A stretch of DNA of 7,098 nt from Oscillospiraceae bacterium. Its GTDB lineage: Bacteria > Bacillota_A > Clostridia > Oscillospirales > Oscillospiraceae. Under the pieces are notes generated by a model, which saw only the letters and a program-made list of their open reading frames with translations, was not told where the DNA came from and did no database searches. Positions 1-6,953 of this stretch are shown here, piece after piece; the first letter of the stretch is position 1, and each line of letters opens with the position of its first letter. Made by a program: the position numbers and the translations under genes. The stretch is taken from assembly GCA_024690695.1 (NCBI GenBank), contig JAILOS010000079.1:1-7098 (forward strand), written 5' to 3'.

Positions 1-1013
<1,013 letters not shown>

Positions 1014-1046
1014 GTCTTCGGTTTTGAAATGATGTGAAAGATGCGG

Positions 1047-1087
1047 GATTGAGGCGGAGGAACCCTTCGCCTCAATCGCGCGGTTTT
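1047..1087 (+). terminator. Hairpin after dnaK, possible partial terminator
   Basis: Positions 1047-1060 pair with 1064-1077: ten perfect Watson-Crick pairs (1047-1056 with 1068-1077), then one G-U and three more pairs, closing on a 3-nt loop (AAC). The run of T that follows is short (TTTT, 1084-1087) and is separated from the stem by six G/C bases, so termination is probably incomplete. No good promoter is visible between here and dnaJ. The likely role is therefore attenuation, or 3'-end protection of the dnaK part of a dnaK-dnaJ transcript, which would give more DnaK than DnaJ. The stem is seen directly; the role is inferred. Confidence 0.6.
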
Positions 1088-1094
1088 ATCCCCG

Positions 1095-1125
1095 GCCCGA
1101 AGTCCGGCTTCGACGGGCTCGGGAC
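1095..1125. repeat. REP-like palindromic element in dnaK-dnaJ spacer
   Basis: Positions 1095-1102 (GCCCGAAG) pair with 1108-1118 (CTTCGACGGGC) through a 5-nt loop and a 3-nt bulge. The core CTTCGACGGGCTCGGGACGG resembles the CTTCGACAGGCTCAGGACG core of dispersed REP-type intergenic repeats, whose spurious translations typically read FRPEPVEG. The minus-strand translation here indeed contains FRPEPVEA. Only one copy lies in the window, so its repetitive nature cannot be shown from this sequence. The alternative is an ordinary imperfect hairpin in a structured mRNA leader. Confidence 0.4.
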
Positions 1126-1209
1126 GGAAAGGAGGAGCAGGGGAGCGAGCGCGCTTTCCGCGCGGACACAGGGCGCGAAAACGCACACGAGCAACCTTGC
1201 GGCGACGAT

Positions 1210-2364
1210 ATGGCAGAAAAACGCGACTATTACGAGGTGCTGGGCCTGCAGAAGGACGCCTCCGCGGACGACATCAAGAAGGCGTACCGCAAGCTGGCGA
1301 AGGCCAACCATCCGGACCTGCACCCCGGCGACAAGGCGGCCGAGGAACGCTTCAAGGAGATCAACGAGGCCTACGAGATCCTCTCGGACGAGGACAAGCG
1401 CGCCAAGTACGACCAGTACGGCCACGCAGCCTTCGACCCGAGCCAGGGCTTCGGCGCCGGCGCGGGAGGCTTCGGCGGCTTCGGCGGTTTCGGCGGCTTC
1501 GGGGACCTGGGCGACATCTTCGGCGACATCTTCGGCTTCGGCGCCGGCGGCGTCAACCGCAATCCGAACGCGCCGCGCAAGGGCGAGAATATCCGCGTCA
1601 GCGCGAACATCAGCTTTGAGGAGGCGGCCTTCGGCTGCAAGAAGGACGTAACGATCGGCCGGATCGAGCCCTGCCCGGACTGCAAGGGCAGCGGCTGCGC
1701 CCCCGGCACGACGCCGGAGATCTGCCCGGACTGCAAGGGCAGCGGAACCGTCCGCACGACGCAGCGCACGCCCTTCGGCATGGCGCAGTCCACCGGCCCG
1801 TGCCAGAGATGCCGCGGCACCGGGAAGATCATCCACCAGCCCTGCGCCACCTGCCGCGGGATGGGTCAGGTGCGCCGCCAGCACAAGATCAACGTGACGA
1901 TCCCCGCGGGCATCGACGACGGACAGACGATCTCGCTGCGCGGACAGGGCAGCGCCGGCGTCAACGGCGGGCCGAGCGGCGACCTGCTCGTGTCCGTGAT
2001 CGTGCGCCCGCACGCCCGCTTCGAGCGCGACGGCAACTCCGTGCTGCTCGAGCAGGAGCTCAGCTACGCGCAGGCCGTGCTCGGCGCGGAGATCGAGGTC
2101 CCCACGCTCGACGGCCCGGTGAAGCTGACGATTCCGGAGGGCACGCAGCCCGGGTCGGTGTTCCGTCTGCGCGGCAAGGGCGTGCCGTATCTGCGCGGCA
2201 GCGGCCGCGGCGACCAGTTCGTTACCGTCACGCTGCGCGTGCCGCGCAGTCTGACCGGCTCGCAGAAGGAGCTGCTGCGGCAGTTCGCGGCCTCGATGGG
2301 CGATCTGGACGGCAGCGGCATCAAAACGCCGTCCGGCAGCCTTTTCGGAAAGAAGAAAAAATAA
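1210..2364 (+). CDS. dnaJ: Chaperone protein DnaJ (Hsp40, type I)
   Basis: Cytosolic co-chaperone that binds unfolded clients and stimulates DnaK ATP hydrolysis through its J domain. The protein is 384 residues, normal for type I DnaJ. The J domain covers 1-70 with the essential HPD at 34-36. The Gly/Phe region (about 77-115) has four GGF triplets (86-97) and the conserved DIF motifs (102-104, 106-108). The zinc-binding domain has all four CxxCxGxG motifs intact at 155-162, 172-179, 198-205 and 212-219. Two beta-sandwich client-binding domains follow (about 220-350), and the C-terminus is lysine-rich (GKKKK). The ATG at 1210 is chosen because [13 protein letters not shown] matches the family N-terminus exactly. 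No Shine-Dalgarno sequence stands at a normal distance; the nearest strong one, AAAGGAGG, is at 1128-1135. It lies 196 bp behind dnaK on the same strand and is probably co-transcribed. Confidence 0.98.
   Translation: MAEKRDYYEVLGLQKDASADDIKKAYRKLAKANHPDLHPGDKAAEERFKEINEAYEILSDEDKRAKYDQYGHAAFDPSQGFGAGAGGFGGFGGFGGFGDLGDIFGDIFGFGAGGVNRNPNAPRKGENIRVSANISFEEAAFGCKKDVTIGRIEPCPDCKGSGCAPGTTPEICPDCKGSGTVRTTQRTPFGMAQSTGPCQRCRGTGKIIHQPCATCRGMGQVRRQHKINVTIPAGIDDGQTISLRGQGSAGVNGGPSGDLLVSVIVRPHARFERDGNSVLLEQELSYAQAVLGAEIEVPTLDGPVKLTIPEGTQPGSVFRLRGKGVPYLRGSGRGDQFVTVTLRVPRSLTGSQKELLRQFAASMGDLDGSGIKTPSGSLFGKKKK
1465..1500 (+). repeat. Four 9-bp Gly-Gly-Phe repeats in dnaJ
   Basis: Four consecutive 9-bp units, each encoding GGF, lie in the glycine/phenylalanine linker of DnaJ (residues 86-97). 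Units differ only at third positions (GGA/GGC/GGT). The tract is in frame, so gain or loss of a unit would change linker length without breaking the gene. Confidence 0.85.
1671..1745 (+). repeat. Exact 24-bp direct repeat in dnaJ zinc-finger region
   Basis: Positions 1671-1694 and 1722-1745 are identical over 24 bp, 51 bp apart, and both encode the zinc-binding motif CPDCKGSG. Repetition of the motif is normal in DnaJ. Complete nucleotide identity, including third positions, is explained by strong codon bias or by recent sequence exchange between the two motifs. Confidence 0.8.
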
Positions 2365-2380
2365 ACAGTACATGAGATTA

Positions 2381-2416
2381 AACGCCGGGCGGCTTTTTGA
2401 AACCGCCCGGCGTTTT
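2381..2416 (+). terminator. Rho-independent terminator after dnaJ
   Basis: Positions 2381-2392 and 2403-2414 form a perfect 12-bp GC-rich stem (AACGCCGGGCGG and its complement) with a 10-nt loop, ending in TTTT at 2413-2416. It starts 16 bp after the dnaJ stop codon and ends just before the next promoter, so it separates the chaperone unit from the membrane-protein gene. Confidence 0.85.
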
Positions 2417-2427
2417 GCCGCACGTCG

Positions 2428-2456
2428 TTGACAGGGCCGGCGCGCTGGGGTACAAT
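2428..2456 (+). promoter_or_regulatory. Sigma-A type promoter of the membrane-protein gene
   Basis: A perfect -35 box TTGACA (2428-2433) and a near-perfect -10 box TACAAT (2451-2456) are separated by exactly 17 bp. Transcription is expected to start near 2463, leaving a leader of about 30 nt. This position rules out the in-frame upstream ATG at 2397 as start, because that codon precedes the promoter and lies in the dnaJ terminator loop. No operator-like palindrome is evident, so expression may be constitutive (inference). Confidence 0.88.
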
Positions 2457-2470
2457 AGCGGCGAACAATC

Positions 2471-2490
2471 AAAAAAGGGGGGGGCGGGGA
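2471..2490 (+). promoter_or_regulatory. Unusual A6G8 ribosome binding site tract
   Basis: The leader ahead of the ATG at 2493 consists of six A (2471-2476), eight G (2477-2484), one C, then GGGGA (2486-2490). There is no standard AGGAGG. The ribosome must use the G-run, which can pair with the anti-Shine-Dalgarno with G-U wobble, or GGGGA only 2 nt from the start. The long homopolymers make the distance between the ribosome site and the start prone to slippage. Confidence 0.65.
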
Positions 2491-2492
2491 GC

Positions 2493-4184
2493 ATGGCCAG
2501 AAAAGCGGAACGGGAGCCGGTAAGCGAAAAACGGCTGAACGCGCTGCGCCTGATCCTCGCTTTTTCGCTGCTCGCGGGGCTCGGCTACGAGCTGATGGCC
2601 GCGCTCGCGGCGCTGGCGCTGCTGCTCTGGCTCTGCGGCTGCGAAAAGCTGCGCCTGCGCCTGTCGCTCGGCGCGCTGGCCGTCGCGCTGGTGTTTCTCG
2701 GCGCGCTGCTCACGCCGCTCTGGGCCGCCGACAAGGGGCTCGCCCCGCTGGGGATCGCCCGCGCGCTGCCGCTGCCGCTGATGGCCCTGTGCCTGCTGCA
2801 GCTCGCTCCGGAGCAGCGGGATCGCTGCCTGGACGACCTGCCGCCCCTCGCCGCGCTGATGACGCTTGCGAGCTTTGCGCTGCAGTGGATCCCCGCGCTC
2901 ACCGGCTTTTTCACGGTCAGCGGGCGTCTGGCCGGCTTCTGGCAGTACCCGAACAGCTTCGCCTGCCTGCTGCTGCTGTCCCTCGAGCGGCTGCTGCTGC
3001 GCGGGGACGAGCCGAAGGGCCGCGAGGCCGCGCTTGCCGCGGCGCTGAGCTTCGGCCTGCTGCAGAGCGGCAGCCGCGCCGTGTTCGTGCTGGCGCTGGC
3101 GTTTCTGCTCTTCTGGCTCGTCCGCGCCCTGTGCCGCCGCGCCCTTCGCGCGCAGCTTGTCTCGCTGGCGGGCCTCGCCGGCGGAGTCGCCGCCTCGCTG
3201 CTCGTCTCGCTGCTGCTGCCCGCGCCGCTTCGCCACCTCGGCGCGATCAGCCCGCAGGCGAGCACCCTTCTCGGCCGCCTGCTCTACGCGAAGGACGCCC
3301 TTCCGGTGATCGCGCGCCATCCCTTCGGCCTCGGCTATCTGGGCTATTACGTCACGCAGGGCAGCTTTCAGACCGGCGTGTATTCGCTGCGCTGGGTCCA
3401 TAACGACCTGCTGCAGCTTCTGCTCGACTTCGGCTGGATCCCCGCCGCGGCCGCGCTGGCGGCGCTGGGGCGCTCGCTGCTCGTCCGCAGCGGCGGAGCC
3501 GCCCGGCGCGTCCCGCTGCTGACGCTCTGCGCTCACTGCCTCTTCGACTTTGACCTCGAATTCGCCGCGCTGGGCTTCGTGCTGCTGCTTCTGCTCGACT
3601 GGGAGCAGGGCCGGGAGCTCAGCTTCCGCCTCAGGCCCCTCGGCCGCGCGCTCGGCGCGCTCGCGGCAGCGGCCGCGCTCTGGCTGGGCCTCGCGGCCGC
3701 CCTCGGGGACAGCCCGGAGCCCGAGCGCGCGCTGGCGATCTATCCGAAGCACACGCTGGCGATCTGCCAAAGCCTCACCCACGCCGAAAGCGCGGAGGAG
3801 CTCGACCGCCTTGCCGACGAGGTCCTCGCGCTGGATCAACACCTTGCCCTTGCCTGGGACGCGAAGGCCCGGGCCGCCTTTGCCCGCGGCGACTTCAGGG
3901 AGCTCATCCTCTCGAAGCGCGAAGCGCTGCGCTGCGCGCCCTACGCCGCCGAGGAGTACGCCGATTTCTTCGAGCTGCTCCGCGAGGGCGAGCGGCTCTA
4001 CCGGCTTTCCGGCGACCGGAGCAGCGCCGAGATCTGCCGCCGGGAGATCGCCGGGATCGCGGAGAAGCTCGAAGCCGTGCGGGAAAAGACCGACCCCCTC
4101 GCCTGGCGGCTGCCCGAAAAGCCGGAGCTGGAGCTGCCGGCCGGCTTGGAAAATTATTTGTCGGACCGGGACGCGCGGGATTGA
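2493..4184 (+). CDS. O-antigen ligase/polymerase (Wzy_C-like) family membrane protein with TPR-like tail
   Basis: Polytopic membrane protein of 563 residues, extremely leucine/alanine-rich, with roughly 10-12 hydrophobic segments up to about residue 404 and a soluble tail at 405-563. Family hallmarks are visible in order: GRLAGFWQYPNSFA (QYPN at 151-154), QSGSRAVF with conserved Arg195, HPFGLGYLGY (276-285), and HNDLLQLLLDFGW (His303, the usual position of the key histidine). Members transfer or polymerise undecaprenyl-linked glycans on the outer face of the cytoplasmic membrane; the substrate here is unknown. The tail carries helical TPR-like units (for example ALAWDAKARAAFARGDFRE). ATG 2493 is chosen over the in-frame ATG 2397 because the promoter at 2428-2456 lies between them. 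The gene ends at the -35 box of the next gene, without a terminator. No glycosyltransferase gene is adjacent. Superfamily call is solid; ligase versus polymerase is not decided. Confidence 0.82.
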   Translation: MARKAEREPVSEKRLNALRLILAFSLLAGLGYELMAALAALALLLWLCGCEKLRLRLSLGALAVALVFLGALLTPLWAADKGLAPLGIARALPLPLMALCLLQLAPEQRDRCLDDLPPLAALMTLASFALQWIPALTGFFTVSGRLAGFWQYPNSFACLLLLSLERLLLRGDEPKGREAALAAALSFGLLQSGSRAVFVLALAFLLFWLVRALCRRALRAQLVSLAGLAGGVAASLLVSLLLPAPLRHLGAISPQASTLLGRLLYAKDALPVIARHPFGLGYLGYYVTQGSFQTGVYSLRWVHNDLLQLLLDFGWIPAAAALAALGRSLLVRSGGAARRVPLLTLCAHCLFDFDLEFAALGFVLLLLLDWEQGRELSFRLRPLGRALGALAAAAALWLGLAAALGDSPEPERALAIYPKHTLAICQSLTHAESAEELDRLADEVLALDQHLALAWDAKARAAFARGDFRELILSKREALRCAPYAAEEYADFFELLREGERLYRLSGDRSSAEICRREIAGIAEKLEAVREKTDPLAWRLPEKPELELPAGLENYLSDRDARD

Positions 4185-4209
4185 CAGGAGTTCCTTTTGC
4201 CTTTACAAT
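4181..4209 (+). promoter_or_regulatory. Sigma-A type promoter of the BspA-like gene
   Basis: TTGACA at 4181-4186 and TACAAT at 4204-4209, spaced 17 bp, are the same hexamers and spacing as the promoter at 2428. The -35 box contains the TGA stop (4182-4184) of the preceding gene. The expected transcript start is near 4216, with a leader of about 50 nt. The in-frame ATG at 4197 lies between the two boxes and so cannot be the start of the next gene. Confidence 0.88.
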
Positions 4210-4221
4210 TATTATATACCG

Positions 4222-4237
4222 ATCCGAAAAAACGGAT
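4222..4237 (+). promoter_or_regulatory. Small leader hairpin before the BspA-like gene
   Basis: ATCCG (4222-4226) and CGGAT (4233-4237) form a 5-bp stem around a loop of six A, near the 5' end of the predicted transcript. It may stabilise the mRNA or be a weak operator; the stem is short and could be chance. Confidence 0.3.
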
Positions 4238-4253
4238 AAACAACGATACGGAG

Positions 4254-4258
4254 AGGAG
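4254..4258 (+). promoter_or_regulatory. Ribosome binding site of the BspA-like gene
   Basis: AGGAG lies 7 nt upstream of the ATG at 4266. It decides the start in favour of 4266, which also places the signal peptide directly at the N-terminus. Confidence 0.85.
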
Positions 4259-4265
4259 AAACGAC

Positions 4266-6866
4266 ATGACGAAACGATGGATCGCGGCGCTGCTGGCGCT
4301 GTGCATGGCCTGTTCGCTCGGCGCTTTTGCTCCGGCGGCACAGGCGGAGGACGACGGGATCGTCCTGCTGGAAACGGATGAGGGCGAGGGCGAGGAGAGC
4401 GCCCTGATCCCGATCATCGGACTCGACGGCGAGGAGCCGGAGGGCCGTATCCCTGCCGACCCGGAAAAATCCGGCGCGTGCGGGCCCAACGCCGTGTGGA
4501 GCTTCGAGAACGAAACGCTGACGATCAGCGGCAGCGGCCCGATGGACAACTGGAGCACCCCCTGGGGCGCGCTGTTCTTCGTCGATCCCTACGGGGTCGG
4601 CGGCCTGGAGGTTTATCACCTCAAAAAGCTCGTGATCGAGGAAGGCATCACCTCCATCGGTTCGGGGAACTTCATCGGCAACGAGGAGCTCGAGCAGGCG
4701 ACGCTCCCCTCCACGCTCGAGTCGATCGGCTTTGCCGCGTTCGCCAACTGTAAGTCTCTGACGAACATCAACTTCCCCGAGGGGCTGTTGACGATCGGAG
4801 ATGAGGCCTTCCATGAATGCGGCCTGATCTCGGTGTCCCTGCCCGCGAGCCTGACGGAGATCGGCCTGTCAGCCTTCGGCTACTGCCGCGACGTTACCTC
4901 GTACAGCGTCGCTGCGGGCAGCACGGCTTTTTCATCTGAGAACGGTATCCTCTATAACAAGGACCGTACGACGCTGCGTTATTACCCCGCCGCCAGGACG
5001 GACAAACGCTTTGTGCTGCCCTCCAGCGTGACGAAGATCGGTGATTACGCGTTCTGCTACGCCAAGCTGGAGAACGCCGTGCTTCCCTCCGGCCTCACGA
5101 GCATCGAGCGCGGCGCCTTCGCCTGGTCGTCGCTGAAGCAGTTGTCGCTTCCCTCCGGGCTGACCGACCTGGGCGAGCGCGCCTTCAACGGCTGCAAATC
5201 GCTCAAGGAGATGACGCTGCCCGCCGGGCTGAGGAGCGTCAGCGGCGGCCTGTTCATGGACAGCGGCGTCGAGAAGGTCGTCGTGGGCGACGGCGCGACG
5301 AGCATGGGCTGGGGAGCCTTTGGCGGCTGCCAGTCGCTGAAGGAGCTCGTCCTGCCCGACAGCATCACGAACATCGCTTACGAGGCCTTTATGGGCTGCT
5401 CGGCCCTGCCGGAAATCGACCTGCCTGATCAGCTGCAGCGGATCGATCCGATGGCTCTCAGCGGCTGCAGCAGCCTGAGCTCAATCGTCATCCCGGACAG
5501 CGTAGTGAGCATCGACGAGATGGCGATGATAAATTGCAGCTCGCTGCGCACCGTGATCATCGGCAGCGGCGTGCAGGAAATCGGCGCCGCGATCTTCGGC
5601 GACAGCACGGCGCTCAGCTCCGTGGTTTTCCGCGGCCACGCGCCGACGTTTGACGACTACGCGTTCTTTTCCCAGAGCCCGATATCCTTTGTGGCCTATG
5701 TGCCCGAGGGGGATGAGACCTGGACGCCGAACAACATGCTCGATTACGGCGCCGACAAGGTTACATGGGTCCGGAGCGACGGACAGCTGACCGCCCCGGA
5801 GCTGACCGAGGCCTTCAACAGCGCGACCGGCGTGCGCGTGAGCTGGAAGACGGTCCCGGGCGCGGTCAAATACCGCCTGCTGCGCAAGAACCTCACGCTC
5901 AACGAGACGCAGTGGCGCCTCGTCGGCGAGACGGCCGAGTGCACGCTCATCGACATCACGGCCAAATCCTCGAACCGCTACTGCTACACGGCGGAGGCCG
6001 TCGGAGCGGACGGTACAGTCGGCCCGCATGACGAGACCGGCCGCACCTGCACCTATATCGCCATGCCGAGGATCACCAATATCCGCGGCGTGGAAGGCGG
6101 CATGGAGATCACCTGGGACGCCCCCGCCGGCGCGAAGAACTTCCGCGTCTTCCGCCGCGATCCGGCCTACGGCTGGGTGCCGTTCATGGATGTGCGCGGC
6201 ACGCAGTGCATCGACACGGAGGCGCCGGTCGGCGCGCGCTGCTGGTACACAGTGCGCGCGGTCTCGCTCAACGGTATGATGAACATCAGCTCTTACAACG
6301 CCACCGGCTGGAGCGGCTTCCGCATGGCCGCCCCGGAGCTGACCGAGGCTTTCAACAGCGCGACCGGCGTGCGCGTGTCCTGGCAGCAGACCACGGGCGC
6401 GGTGAAGTACCGCCTGCTGCGCAAGAATCTCACGCTCGGCGAAACCCAGTGGAAGACCGTCGGCGAGACGGCCGAGTGCACGCTGATCGACACGACGGCG
6501 AAGTCCTCGAACCGCTATACCTACACCGTACAGCCGGTCGATGCGCGCGGCAACGCCGGTCCGGTGAACGAGACGGGCCGCACCTGCACCTACATCGCGG
6601 TGGCGCGCATCACGAAGATCGGCAGTGTGCCGGCGGGCATCAAGCTCGTCTGGAACAAGCCGGCCGGTGCGAAGAACTTCCGCGTCTTCCGCAAGACCCC
6701 CAACGGGAAGTGGATGGCAATCGCCGACGTGCTGGGCGACAGCTATCTGGACACGAAGGCTGTCAAGGGCACGACCTACTACTACACGGTGCGCGCGATC
6801 ACGCTTGACGGCAAGATGTACATCAACTCCTACAACGCGACCGGCTGGAAGGTCACGCGGAGTTAA
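4266..6866 (+). CDS. Secreted BspA-like leucine-rich-repeat protein with four Fn3-like domains
   Basis: Exported protein of 866 residues. A classic signal peptide (MTKRW, hydrophobic core, AQA at 25-27) predicts cleavage before Glu28. An acidic linker (28-71) follows, then the CGPNAVWSFENETLTISGSG segment (72-91) that commonly opens BspA-like proteins. Residues 119-470 hold about 14 LRR_5-type repeats of some 22-23 residues (pattern xLxxLxLPxxLxxIGxxAFxxC), interrupted by the family-typical insert around FSSENGILYNKD. After a linker, four Fn3-like domains run A1 510-599, B1 600-688, A2 689-778 and B2 779-866. BspA-type proteins bind host proteins or other cells in some oral and gut species; no partner can be read here. 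No LPXTG, SLH, dockerin or C-terminal membrane helix is present, so it is probably released or held non-covalently. It has its own promoter and a strong terminator. Confidence 0.92.
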   Translation: MTKRWIAALLALCMACSLGAFAPAAQAEDDGIVLLETDEGEGEESALIPIIGLDGEEPEGRIPADPEKSGACGPNAVWSFENETLTISGSGPMDNWSTPWGALFFVDPYGVGGLEVYHLKKLVIEEGITSIGSGNFIGNEELEQATLPSTLESIGFAAFANCKSLTNINFPEGLLTIGDEAFHECGLISVSLPASLTEIGLSAFGYCRDVTSYSVAAGSTAFSSENGILYNKDRTTLRYYPAARTDKRFVLPSSVTKIGDYAFCYAKLENAVLPSGLTSIERGAFAWSSLKQLSLPSGLTDLGERAFNGCKSLKEMTLPAGLRSVSGGLFMDSGVEKVVVGDGATSMGWGAFGGCQSLKELVLPDSITNIAYEAFMGCSALPEIDLPDQLQRIDPMALSGCSSLSSIVIPDSVVSIDEMAMINCSSLRTVIIGSGVQEIGAAIFGDSTALSSVVFRGHAPTFDDYAFFSQSPISFVAYVPEGDETWTPNNMLDYGADKVTWVRSDGQLTAPELTEAFNSATGVRVSWKTVPGAVKYRLLRKNLTLNETQWRLVGETAECTLIDITAKSSNRYCYTAEAVGADGTVGPHDETGRTCTYIAMPRITNIRGVEGGMEITWDAPAGAKNFRVFRRDPAYGWVPFMDVRGTQCIDTEAPVGARCWYTVRAVSLNGMMNISSYNATGWSGFRMAAPELTEAFNSATGVRVSWQQTTGAVKYRLLRKNLTLGETQWKTVGETAECTLIDTTAKSSNRYTYTVQPVDARGNAGPVNETGRTCTYIAVARITKIGSVPAGIKLVWNKPAGAKNFRVFRKTPNGKWMAIADVLGDSYLDTKAVKGTTYYYTVRAITLDGKMYINSYNATGWKVTRS
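4620..5675 (+). repeat. LRR_5 (BspA-type) repeat array
   Basis: About 14 degenerate units of 66-69 bp encode residues 119-470. Conserved positions are LP, a hydrophobic residue plus IG or similar, AF, and a Cys or small residue closing the unit. One unit is interrupted around residues 218-250 by the GILYNKD-type insert. Nucleotide divergence between units is high, so this is an old protein repeat rather than a recent DNA expansion. Confidence 0.8.
5793..6866 (+). repeat. Tandem 537-bp duplication encoding Fn3-like domain pairs
   Basis: Unit 1 (5793-6329) and unit 2 (6330-6866) are each exactly 537 bp; unit 2 ends with the stop codon. Both start with the same 18 residues, APELTEAFNSATGVRVSW, and the first 48 bp differ at one base. 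By hand count the A halves match at about 80% of residues, while the B halves match at under half. Shared motifs include AVKYRLLRKNLTL, VGETAECTLID, TAKSSNRY, GRTCTYIA, PAGAKNFRVFR and SYNATGW. The arrangement implies an A-B unit that was duplicated, with the A copies either duplicated later or homogenised. Confidence 0.9.
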
Positions 6867-6887
6867 TCAAATCGGTTTTACAGAACA

Positions 6888-6932
6888 GGCGGTCGCTAGA
6901 TTTTCAAAATCTCGCGACCGCCCGCTCTTTTT
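6888..6932 (+). terminator. Strong rho-independent terminator after the BspA-like gene
   Basis: Positions 6888-6896 pair with 6914-6922 (9 bp, GC-rich). After one T-C mismatch, 6898-6903 pair with 6907-6912 (6 bp, AT-rich) around a 3-nt loop. TTTTT follows at 6928-6932, then CTT. It lies 21 bp after the stop codon. On the minus strand the hairpin is followed only by weak T content, so its main action is on the plus strand, although it stands between convergent genes. Confidence 0.9.
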
Positions 6933-6953
6933 CTTCCCCGGAAGGGAGGCCGC

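Noticed and set aside
1014..1209. CIRCE operator or separate heat-shock promoter for dnaJ
   Set aside because: No TTAGCACTC/GAGTGCTAA inverted repeat and no acceptable -35/-10 pair were found in the spacer. Any CIRCE would lie upstream of this window.
1072..2472. 466-codon open frame on the minus strand opposite dnaJ
   Set aside because: It is an antisense shadow of dnaJ in GC-rich DNA. It is low-complexity Arg/Ala-rich, runs through the dnaJ terminator and the next promoter, and matches no recognisable fold. dnaJ itself is unambiguous.
2397..2492. In-frame N-terminal extension of the membrane protein starting at ATG 2397
   Set aside because: The ATG lies in the dnaJ terminator loop, upstream of the perfect promoter at 2428-2456. 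The extension has no family-like sequence.
2469..3842. 457-codon open frame on the minus strand opposite the membrane-protein gene
   Set aside because: The Gln/Arg/Glu/Ala-rich composition is what the reverse complement of leucine-rich CTG/CTC/GCG codons gives. No start context was seen.
4197..4265. In-frame N-terminal extension of the BspA-like protein starting at ATG 4197
   Set aside because: The codon lies between the -35 and -10 boxes. AGGAG and the signal peptide both fit ATG 4266.
6206..6808. Other open frames within the Fn3-like region
   Set aside because: They are out-of-frame shadows of the strongly supported Fn3-like repeats.
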